Shown piece after piece: positions 54,946 to 64,000 of a stretch of 64,000 nt of DNA. The stretch covers positions 1 to 64,000 of the forward strand of contig JADNYV010000012.1 in the NCBI GenBank assembly GCA_015501055.1, read 5' to 3'. The notes under the pieces were generated by a model. It ran no database searches. It had not been told where the DNA came from and saw nothing but the letters and a program-made list of their open reading frames with translations. This stretch comes from Mucidula mucida. Lineage: Eukaryota > Basidiomycota > Agaricomycetes > Agaricales > Physalacriaceae. The stretch's first letter is position 1. Every line of letters begins with the position of its first letter. The position numbers and the translations under genes are program-made.

Positions 54946-57208
54946 ATGAACAACCTCGCCTCTCTTGCGCGATTCAAAACGTCCTGCCCGTTCCTCGGAC
55001 GCACCAAGCAGTCTACGCTGCGCACGCTGTGCACTGCGACGTCGCCGCGTTATCCCTCGCTCTCCAAGCTACCGAGAAGGCTACCCGATGCCCCGTTATG
55101 GGGCCTGCCCTCTCGACCCGTTCCAAGGAGCTCGTCGCCGGATATGCCAGTGTTGCCGGCAACGCTGACGTCGAGCAGATACACAAGGAGCAGGGAGTGC
55201 AAATCCTGCCGGAGCATCCATCGAAATGTGCCCTCACGCTTCTGCTGCTCGGGCCGCTGCCCGACGCGCTGAAGACCTTGCTACTGCCGCCAAGAAAGCG
55301 GACAAGGCCAAAGCTGGAGGCTGTCCGTTCCACAAGGCTGCTGCGGCAGAGTCTTCCAAGATGGCTGCAGCTCAGCCTACTCCAGTCGCATCATCCAAGC
55401 CAGCTCATCCCGGCGCATTCGACTACGAACAGTTCTTCGTCGAAGAACTCGACAAGAAGCACCAAGACAATCCTACCGCTACTTTAATAACATCAATCGT
55501 CTTGCGCACAAGTTCCCCGTTGCGCACACGCAGGAAGTCGAAGACGAGGTGCAGGTGTGGTGTTCCAATGACTATTTGGGGATGGGGAACAATCCAGTTG
55601 TCCTCGAGACCATGCAGTGAGTAACCACCTGCGCCTTCGCGTCTTCGTTGCTGACGTGTTTTCTCCAAGTCGTACCCTGGACAAGTATGGTCACGGCGCG
55701 GGTGGAACTCGCAATATTGCAGGCAATGGCGCTCTGCATCTAGGCCTTGAGCAAGAGTTGGCCAGTTTACACCGCAAACCAGCCGCTCTCGTATTCTCAT
55801 CTTGCTACGTCGCCAACGATGCGACTCTATCCACCCTCGGGTCCAAACTTCCGGGCTGTATCATCTTTTCTGACAGGATGAACCATGCTTCGATGATCCA
55901 AGGCATGCGCCATTCCGGTGCTAAAAAGGTCATCTTTGATCACAATGACATGGTGGATTTGGAGAACAAGTTGAAGCAGTATCCCAAGGAAACACCCAAG
56001 ATTATCGCGTTCGAGAGTGTTTACTCGATGTGTGGCAGTATTGGACCTATTGAGGCGATTTGTGACTTGGCGGAGAAATACGGCGCCATTACTTTCTTGG
56101 ATGAGGTACGCGGGCTTGTACTCGTCTGCTTGACTGAAACTGACCGCAAGTAGGTTCATGCTGTTGGCTTGTATGGACCCCGTGGCGCGGGCGTTGCTGA
56201 ACATCTTGACTACGATCTTCACAAGGCCGCTGGTAACAGTCCTGACCCAATCCCAGGCACCGTCATGGATCGCATCGACATCAAACTGGTACGTCTTTCA
56301 AATTCGGGCTGAATCTGAAGATTTATCTTTGATTTTCAGGTACTCTGGGGAAAGCTTACGGCGCTGTTGGAGGTTATATCGCTGGGTCTGACGACTTTGT
56401 GGATATGATTCGGTCCTACGCTCCTGGTTTCATATTCACGACATCTCTTCCTCCCGCAACAGTCGCCGGCGCTCAAGCTAGCGTTGCCTACCAGAAGGAG
56501 TACGTCGGTGATCGCCAACTCAAACAGGTCAACGTCCGCGAAGTCAAACGCCGGTTCGCTGAAATTGACATTCCTGTTGTGTAAGTACCATTTTGCCACT
56601 TTAGATATAGGACTTATTTTATTCGTAGACCCGGCACTTCTCATATTGTTCCTGTTTTCGTCGGCGACGCCGCTTTGGCGAAGGAGGCATCTGACAAACT
56701 TCTCATGGAGCATGACATCTATGTTCAGTCCATCAACTACCCGACTGTCGCTCGTGGCGAGGAACGTCTCCGAATCACGGTTACTCCCCGGCACACGCTT
56801 GAGCAAATGGATATACTCGTTCGCGCTGTCGATCAGATTTTCACGGAACTGAACATTAAACGTCTAAGCGATTGGAAGGCTATTGGCGGTCGTGCAGGCG
56901 TTGGTTCTCCTGGTGCTGAGGAAGGGTTGAAGCCTATGTGGAATGACGAGCAACTCGGCTACCTCGACGGGACCACGCCCCAAACGTTGAGTGAGAAGCA
57001 GAAAGCTGTGGTCGATCCCAGAGGTGTCGTCGCTGCCCGGAGCCGGTTCGATAGGCTTTTGGGCCCTATGAAGGGGCCTCTCCAAGCCCATCGCCCGGTC
57101 GTATCCGCCAACTTGTTGAAGATGAAGTCGGGCGCTCCTCCTGCGATGGTCTTGCAGGCAGACGAGAGTCAGATCCCCATGCCTACCCTTGTCTCCGCTG
57201 CTGCTTAA
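54946..57208 (+). CDS. 5-aminolevulinate synthase, mitochondrial (HEM1)
   Basis: First step of heme synthesis: glycine plus succinyl-CoA, PLP-dependent, in the matrix. N-terminus [19 protein letters not shown] plus three more Cys-Pro motifs (TRCPVMG, EMCPHAS, GGCPFHK), the kind of heme-regulatory motif that links import or stability to heme. Core: [158 protein letters not shown]. Apparent 1-nt losses at about 55050-55075, 55205, 55470 and 56288. Single-copy essential genes do not tolerate this, so sequence error is the natural explanation. Confidence 0.93.
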
Positions 57209-58057
57209 TCCTGTCAGTTTAATCGTTTAGGTTGTTTTCGTACGTGTCATCGTTGTCGTATGTTGTGTTATTACAGAGGTTGCGCTGTTCTACGTTGTAA
57301 GGTGTAAGAGTCAATTGGTAACAGTGTCGTTGAAATTCTCAATGATCACTGTATCTGTTGTCCGCTTTTGCCGACATGAATGTGGAAACCAAGTATTCGT
57401 TGTGCTTGTGAACGGTTGGAAGGGCGAAGTTAGAGACAAAATGTGGGGGAGAATAATTGGTTATCTTGAAGAAGGGGTCGTTGAACACGCTGTAGACGCG
57501 TTATAGACGTAATCCAAGCTGTCGCGAAGTTAAGGTTTGGAGCTCAAGTGTTCTTATAGAACTTGGCTATCCGGACGATGGACGTCCGATGAATTGGCTG
57601 TGTGTTCTTGTTGGGGCTACCTGATTGAATAACCATGACAGCTGTGGCGTACTGTCCACTATCTGTACCCTTATATGGGGTGTATGTATCCACTACACGT
57701 AAAAGTACACGACAAAGTACATTAAGCACGTCTGTTCAAAATAGACGTTGGAGTGCTGCGGGGCAGACCAAGAAAGCACGGAGGAGAGAGAATGAAATGA
57801 CGTCAAGAGGCGGAAGAGTCCGAAGGCTGATGAGTGATATAGCTGTTTTGAGTGATTTTATCAGGCTATCATTCCGACCACCAAATAGCAGATTCACGGC
57901 TTGCGTTGGGAGCCAGGCAGACGAGCCGTTCAGCTTGGATTAACGTGTTCTGTTGACTGTCCTGTTTTTTTCTTTTCCTCCTTTTCCTCACGACAATCGC
58001 TGCTTGCCTTGACTTGGTACCGTTCTCTTTTGTACGAATATCCCCCATTCCGCCTCG
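57209..58057. other. Intergenic region
   Basis: No gene recognised. The right end (about 57950-58050) is very pyrimidine-rich, as in fungal promoters just before a start codon. Confidence 0.5.
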
Positions 58058-58852
58058 ATGTCTCGGACAGAGACAGCGTCTACCTCTGAGCAGACATCCC
58101 TGCCGCCATCATCAACTGCTGCCACCACCACCACCACTTCGATACCTTCTCCTGCTCCCTCCTCTGCTTTGGACGATGTACCCGTACCAAACGCTGCACC
58201 CGCACCAACCTCAGCATTGGACGCCGTTACACTGCAGAGCAGTAACGACTCTAACGCAACGCTCCGAGCACCGCAGCCGCCAGCCGATGCAGCCCACGAG
58301 GAGCCACCAGCAGTGCGACTCGGTCCTATCCAACTCCATCGTCTTGTCATCTCATCACGTTTGTAGGCCCCGTCATCGTCAGCGACAATCGACATGGAGC
58401 AGTTCAATCAAATACTCGACTTGGACGGCGAGGACCCCGAGTGCGAGTTTTCCGCCTCAATGGTCGGCGCATACTTTGGGCAGGCCACGACTACATTCAA
58501 GGAGATGGAGGAGGCTCTGTACGCCGTCTGCCCTTCTGATGCACGAGTTCTCATTCCATCATTATATAGCACAGCCAAGAACCTCGCCAAACTGTCCGAA
58601 CTGGGGCATTTCCTGAAAGGCTCGTCCGCGCAGCTCGGCGTCTCGCGCGTGCAGGTGTCATGCGAGAAAATCCAGCATTATGGACAGCTCAAGGATCAAG
58701 AGAAGAATATTGACCTCACTGATGTCGAGGCGCTAGACAAGATCGGGGCCCTGATGGACACTGTCAAGAACGAGTACGACACGGCAGAGGCATGGTTGAC
58801 AGACTATTTCAAGGAAAAGGGTGTCGCCGTGCTTGTCGAGGAGGCAGATTAA
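58058..58852 (+). CDS. YPD1-like histidine phosphotransfer (HPt) protein
   Basis: Relay protein between hybrid histidine kinases and response regulators (osmotic/oxidative stress). Exons 58058-58312, 58367-58518 and 58570-58852; both introns (54 and 51 nt) are stop-free multiples of three, so the raw frame looks uninterrupted. The first 85 residues are Ser/Thr/Pro/Ala-rich and disordered. The HPt bundle follows: MEQFNQILDLDGEDPECEFS, EMEEALTAKNLAKLSELGHF with the phospho-accepting His in LGHFLKGSSAQLGV (about residue 149), CEKIQHYGQLKDQE, YDTAEAWLTDYFKEK. The HxLKGSS motif is diagnostic. About 229 residues; Ypd1 itself is 167, the difference being the N-terminal tail. Confidence 0.9.
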
Positions 58853-59195
58853 CTAGGAGAAGGATATGCTTACTTGTACACGCGATCCTCGTTTTCGCCA
58901 ATGACCATCCCTCATGTTGAATCGCTACATACTCATCATAATGCCGCTTATTATTTATCTGTAACTTGACATGGTTTTCTTTTTCTTGTTGCTGCTATAG
59001 TTTAATGTACTCGATGTTCTTCAAATGTACCCGCTAGACCCGAATTTCAAAGCCCAGACTGCGTATAATTAGACCCACGTAGTGCATGGCTCAAGACCCC
59101 CATCCGGGGAATACACGTCCAGACTGCGGTGGCCAACCAAATCATGACAGCGGTAAGAAATAATGTACACGCTGTGTACTACAATAAACAAAATC
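58853..59195. other. Convergent intergenic region
   Basis: 3' flanks of the YPD1-like and Cwf21-like genes. T-rich, no gene seen. Confidence 0.5.
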
Positions 59196-60404
59196 CTAAT
59201 CCTTGCTACTTGTTGACGACTTTGTGCTGACAGACATGGATGAGCCAGTAGAGGCGGAACGGTCACGACCGCGTCTGGGGCGTTCAACAGAGTGATCCCG
59301 CCTTCGGCCTCTGTCGTCAGGAGAATCCCTCGGACGACGTGGAGGTGGAGAAATAGAACGCGACGGAGATCTACGTCTGCGCCGTGGAGAAGACATGTGA
59401 CGCGGCATAGGCACAGGAGAACGACGCGAAGGAGGTTCTGGTGTCAGAGAGCGACGTCGGCGAGTGGGCGGAGAATCATCAATGGAAGGAGAACGACGGC
59501 GGCGAGGCAGGGAATCATCGATGGAAGGTGAGCGACGGCGACGAGGCGGCGAATCATCCATAGAAGGCGAACGACGGCTCCTGCGTGGAGGCGGCGAGCG
59601 AGATTCACGTCTAGGTGGGCCACGTCTTGGTGGACTGCGACTGCGACTACGCCGTCTGTGCGATGGAGGTGGAGGTGGCGGCATGCGTCGCGCCCCGCTC
59701 TCCTCACGCTCGCGACGGATACGGTCTTCTTCACGGCGGCGAAGACGGTCTTTTTCACGTTTGTCGGCCTCCCATTTAGCCTTTTGCTCTGCCATCCGAG
59801 CACGATCCTCGTCTCTTTTGCGATCCCGCTCTTCCCGTTCAACTTGTCGCTTGAGCTTGAGCTCTTCCTGCTTTTCACGATCAAAGGCCTCTCCTTCAAC
59901 ATAAGTGTTGCGAGTGCCCAACGCCCGTGCCATTCTGTCGAGCTCTGTCTTTTTTGCTGCAGCCATTCCGTGTGTGTCTGAGGCTTTCAGTTTGCCTGCT
60001 GGCGCCATACGGGACAGGTTGGCGAGCAGCTTTTCGCGGAGCTCTTGTACTTTTTCTTCAATTTCAGCCTCAGGAATTCTGCAAGAAAGATAAGCATTTG
60101 ATGTCATGTTGATATTGTACGCACTCATCGTCCTCGAGCTGCAGCTGTAGCGTAAGACACTCAACCTCGACCTTTCTCTTCCTTTCATGCTCGAGAATAC
60201 CCTCGTCCGGCTCGCGGTGTTTGGGCGGTGCTACTGACCATGCATCCTCGCGGTCTTGAGCTGGGTTGTGCGTACGCAAAGTCGACAAATTACGGACGAC
60301 ATAGCCATTAGTGCCACTGCATTTCCGAGTCGGTAAGATATGTCAGATACTGGGAAACAATCGCACCTTCCGCGGGGAGTCGTCAGCCCGATTCCGTTGT
60401 ACAT
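59196..60404 (-). CDS. Cwf21/SRRM2-like splicing factor with SR/RS tail
   Basis: ATG 60404. Start [20 protein letters not shown] and RNLS are the conserved N-terminus of Cwf21/Cwc21/SRm300, which touches Prp8 and Snu114 in the catalytic spliceosome. The cwf21 domain continues as [21 protein letters not shown] Lys/Arg/Glu-rich helix ([20 protein letters not shown]) follows, then about 140 residues of RS/SP repeats, including four near-identical units of [13 protein letters not shown] type at about 59450-59580. Two introns (first after PRG, second at EDDE|IPEAE). The start is 147 bp from the divergent ABHD gene's ATG. Confidence 0.88.
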
Positions 60405-60551
60405 GATGATGGCGCAAAGGCAAGTTGGGTAAGCGGCCGACCATGTTCGTCACTGCCCTGGATTGCCTCAAAAGGAATACGATCATACAGTGCTTTGCTT
60501 ATACCCACCACGTCGTTTCCTGCGAGACTACTGCTGTCGCGCTTTGCAAAC

Positions 60552-62013
60552 ATGAACGCCACCGCCTCCTCTTCTTCCATATCCCTGCCGTCTCTGCCTC
60601 CAGCAAACGACATTCCCTCTGCCTTTGCAGCGAGCATGAAGCAATGGTTAGTATCGATCTCTGGTGCCCTATAAGTTGGATGTTTATATGCGTACAGGTG
60701 GGCCGCTGGCGAGAAACAGAGCGCGATAAGCGAAGAGCGCCTGCTCAGGTCAGTTTCAACTAGTCCTGACCAACATGCGAAACTGATTGCATCGACTAGA
60801 CGGCTTCCCTTCTTCCGCAAAGACACCTCTGAACCTGTCGATGGTCCAGTTGTCGCTCACAGCTCTCGTGTCACTCTTTCAAATCCCAAACACTATCTAA
60901 ATACCTTTTCAATGAATGCAACATCTCCATCCCCAACAGCACCACCACCTGCTGTACTCCTTCATGGTTACGGCGCTGGTCTTGGATTCTATTTCCAAAA
61001 CTTTCTACCTCTTGCCCAGTGGGCTGGTCGTCGCGGAAGCAGTGTCTACGCTCTCGACTGGCTAGGAATGGGGCGCTCTGCACGCGTTCCATTCACTGTC
61101 AAAGCACCTCGCAAGGATGTCGCTGCCAGAGTCACCGAAGCAGAAGCCTTCTTCATCGATTCCCTAGAAGATTGGCGGCAGAAGATGGGTTTGGACAAGA
61201 TGACGCTTGTCGGTCATTCCCTCGGCGCGTACTTTAGCGTTGCCTACGCGCTCAAGTACCCGACTAGGGTCAACAAGCTCATATTATTGTCTCCGGCTGG
61301 CGTCCCTCGCGGACCGGATGCAACTGTCCCCTCTAGAGAATTAGATTCTTCGGCGCACGGCGCAGGTGGAGTAGCTGAAGCCGCTTCGTCGAAACGCATA
61401 AAGGAGATTGAGTCTGAACAGAAGGCGGCCAAAGCGCAAGAGAGCCGGTCGCGGAAGCTTCTAACCTATCTCTGGGAGGAAGGATGGAGTCCGTTCCAGG
61501 TCGTTCGTTCGACAGTGTTTTGGGGTCCATTGATTATCGGCAAAGTAAGATACTGCATTCATATCTTAGCCTTGGTGCTAATATCATTTCCAGTATTCGT
61601 CGCGCCGTTTCACCGGACTCACGCCTCAAGAAACTCGCGAGATGCACGACTATATTCTCAATATCACGTTAGCTAAAGGCTCCGGCGAATACTGCATATC
61701 ACATATTCTTGCGCCTGGCGCTCATGCCCGGTTACCTATGGTGGATCGTGTAGACGCGCTCAAGATTCCGGTGACCTTTGTCTGTAAGCCGTGTTTACTA
61801 GACTACACAGAATCTTTGCTTATATTGATGTAGATGGCGACCACGACTGGATGGATCCTGAAGGCGGTCAGGACTCAGTAGAGCGTCTGCGGCAAGCTGG
61901 CAATGGGCAAGGTCGTATGTATATCGTGAACAACGCTGGTCACCATGTTACCTGGACAACCCCAAGCAGGTCAATGATTTGTTGGTGAAGGAGCTTGATA
62001 GACAGCCCTTGTA
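60552..62013 (+). CDS. Alpha/beta-hydrolase, ABHD5/Cld1-like (HX4D)
   Basis: Lipid hydrolase/acyltransferase family of CGI-58, ABHD4, Ict1 and mitochondrial Cld1. ATG 60552 (MNATASSSSISLPSLPPAND); exon joins give KQWWAAGEKQSAISEERLLR and RLPFFRKD. Core: SNPKHYLNTFSM, AVLLHGYGAGLGFYFQNFLP, LDWLGMGRSARVPF, MTLVGHSLGAYFSVAYALKY (nucleophile Ser), LILLSPAGVP, FWGPLIIGKYSSRRFTGLTP, VTFVYGDHDWMD (Asp) and GHHVYLDNPKQVND (His and the HX4D motif). One base is missing near 61954 (GTTACC for GTTTACC). Cld1 is a cardiolipin phospholipase and Ict1 an LPA acyltransferase; which applies cannot be told here. Confidence 0.88.
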
Positions 62014-62220
62014 GACTTTTATTCCGGAACTGTATCGCTATTCTAATGATGTTGTGTATACCAACGATAATGCATTCTTATCGGTCGAAGATCGGGTACT
62101 TGATTGACCGCACCCAAGATGAAAGACCGTATTACGTAAGGCCAGAAACCCACCTTGTTCAGTGAATCTCGTGTGGATCGCTGAGCGGCGCCTTTGTTGC
62201 ATTCTGCGTGGTCAACTTCC

Positions 62221-64000
62221 ATGAAATCTTTGGAGAAAAAGCGCACAGCGAGCGAGGCCAGCTACACACGTCCAAAGAAACAGAGGCGAACAGATTTCCT
62301 GCGCTCAGACGGCGAACGAAGCAGTCCATCAGAGGAGGACGGCCTACGTGCCCGCTGGACCGCGACGTTATCAGGTCTGTACGAGGTTGGAAAGGATACC
62401 GCGCTTTATTGGTTCAATCGTTGTATGTGCTTTCACTATTTTGTGGATGAGTGACGGCGGCTAACGTGTAGCCCAGCTTCTAACGAAATGGGCCGCCGCA
62501 AAACGCCCAAACCTGCACAACAATCACCAAATAGCAGTGGTAGCACATCCGACACGACGCTCGTCGAGCCGGCCGCAATGTACAATGGACAGCCTCTACG
62601 CCGGTGTGGATGGTCCTCGCCTGGCGGTCTCTGTACGCCACGAAAGTCCGTTCATAGCAGGACCGCGACAAATGTCGGAACCAGTGTTGCCAGCGACGCC
62701 TATGACCATGGCTTCACGCTCCATCTTTTCACCATCGCCTGCGTTGGGTCCACCGACGCGTACGAAATCACAAGTCATCCTGAGCTCATATCACAATTTC
62801 TCGGCATCTCCCAGCCCCAGTCGGCGAGACACTCCTCTCCAGAGACCCCCACCCCGTCGCAAAGGCTCGATGGGACCGCCACCTCTACCGCCTTTCCGGA
62901 ATAGCCAGCCCTTTCCCACTTTATCACCCGCACCCTCACCAGTCCCCCGCGCTTCCTCCGAAATAGAATTGGCATCTCTTCGAAGATCATCATCTGTAGC
63001 TTCATCTAGATCTTCGAGACCGGAATGTCGACCACACATCCTAGCTTCTCAGGTCTGCACTGCCATTGGTGTATCCTGGTCCTCAAAACTCATCCTTTGT
63101 CTATAGCACCGGGCCCGTGTAGCTTCAGAACGAGAGAGCGATAAAAAGCAGATGCTTAATGAGTTATTGCTGTTGGTGCAGAAACGAGGTATGTTTCGTT
63201 CATGGCATGGCTTCCCGCTTAATGTCCAGCAGGTTATACTTCCAATGCCAAGGACCTCGAAAGTCTCATCACCTACAAGAATCTACTTGTCGCTAATGCC
63301 GACCGAACAGACTTGGAGTCGTCTAGGACGCGACATATGTCTTGTAAGCACATGTCCGCACTCTAGTCTGCCATCTCTCAACCCGCCCTAGTACTTTCCG
63401 CACCCGATGACTTGAAAGCACCGATACGACCATCTCGTATGCGGCGATATTCCGAACAAGTACGCGTCATTCTTTGTCTAATCACTACGTAGCTTACGGC
63501 GATCCAAGGCTACTACAGAATTTGTCCGAAGAGCTCTGGATCAGGCAAGGAAGACCTTGAATGCGTCCGTGTATCAATTGATCTTACTCAATCGGCAACT
63601 AACAATGCTCTAGTCCTCCACCTATTCCACCCTTCCTTCCTACTCATGACCAGCTACGGTTGAGAATTCGTAGTAAGGACGAGGCAATCGATCAGCGCCT
63701 GCACACATCAAAACGTAAACCTCTACCCGAAAGACTTCCAGAAGCAGACGAATCAGAGGTCAAGGCATTGCTCAAACGCTCTGGTATTATCGCAAAGTAC
63801 GACCGAGAACAGGTTGCGTCTCAAGATATCCAGAGATTGCGGCCGGGACAGTGGCTCAACGACGAAATCATCAACTTTTATGGTGCCTTGGTCATGGGCC
63901 GCGCGGAGAGCAGTAACAAAGAGAATAACAAGAGCAAGAGCAAGTTTCTCAATGTGCACTACTTTAGCACTTTCTTTTGGTCGAAGCTCGAGAAGGACGG
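62221..64000 (+). CDS. Ulp1/SENP-type SUMO protease, 5' part, runs off the window
   Basis: ATG 62221 (MKSLEKKRTASEASYTRPKK) followed by a basic PKKQRRT cluster. A long Ser/Pro-rich, probably disordered region includes YEVGKDTALYWFNR, PRQMSEPVLPATP, SPSPSRRDTPLQR, RRKGSMGPPPLPPF and ESSRTRHMS, spread over several exons. The C48 peptidase domain begins at about 63770: LKRSGIIAKYDREQVASQD, LRPGQWLNDEIINFYGALV (WLND is the Ulp1 signature) and LNVHYFSTFFWSKL. The window ends before the catalytic His, Asp and Cys, so activity cannot be judged. Ulp1 proteins mature and remove SUMO at the nuclear envelope. Confidence 0.87.

Noticed and set aside
54946..57208. ALAS as a pseudogene because of frame breaks
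   Set aside because: All motifs and exon joins are intact and the breaks are single-base losses like those in other essential genes nearby, so error is more likely.
59440..59590. DNA tandem repeat as a mobile or satellite element
   Set aside because: The repeats encode RS/SP units in frame within the Cwf21-like tail, usual for SR-rich splicing factors.

Overview
The window is nuclear DNA from a filamentous fungus, most likely a mushroom-forming basidiomycete (Agaricomycotina). The signs are genes cut by many introns of about 45-60 nt with GTNNGT donors and CTNAC-like branch points, close spacing on both strands, and typical basidiomycete families (ARM/MYND proteins, FAR-17a-like membrane proteins, small serine/proline-rich membrane proteins). 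Almost everything recognisable is a single-copy housekeeping gene. I saw no transposon, CRISPR array, tRNA or rRNA gene.

Layout. 0-4.6 kb: a MYND-finger protein, then a gene-poor stretch with a TATA box, intron-like signals and a degenerate ~180-bp tandem repeat but no ORF. 4.6-14 kb: a basic nuclear-type protein, a membrane protein, a TG-repeat microprotein, an unknown protein, a peroxisomal-type acyl-CoA dehydrogenase and a Zn2Cys6 regulator. 14.6-24.2 kb: a PABPN1/Pab2-like RNA-binding protein, mitochondrial bL19, a BAR protein, mitochondrial aspartyl-tRNA synthetase, an F-box protein and the RNA polymerase III subunit RPC6. 24.2-32 kb: alternating divergent and convergent genes (PPTase, MAK32-like, NC2-beta, SmF, Rdx, Pch2, unknown). 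32.3-43 kb: a CLASP/Stu1 gene, mitochondrial rhomboid protease, TRAPPC2, two tandem related small membrane proteins (the second damaged) and a 77-residue membrane microprotein. 43.6-53 kb: ARM/MYND protein, BOP1/Erb1, ARP4 and APC2. 53-64 kb: acetylornithine aminotransferase, 5-aminolevulinate synthase, a YPD1-like phosphotransfer protein, a Cwf21-like splicing factor, an ABHD5/Cld1-type hydrolase and the 5' part of a Ulp1-type SUMO protease that runs off the end.

The genes do not form one pathway. They cover mitochondrial function (bL19, AspRS, rhomboid, ARG8, HEM1), RNA processing (Pab2, SmF, Cwf21), transcription (RPC6, NC2-beta, ARP4, Zn2Cys6) and the cell cycle and meiosis (APC2, CLASP, Pch2). 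At least six gene pairs are head-to-head with under 150 bp between start codons.

Caution on sequence quality: many strongly conserved genes carry isolated apparent 1-nt losses, often in short homopolymers (ALAS, ACAD, ARP4, bL19, the ABHD hydrolase and others). Because several of these genes are essential, unpolished sequence error is more likely than gene death, and exon models near these sites are approximate. Start codons were chosen as ATG; several long open frames begin only at TTG or GTG and were trimmed or extended by splicing.
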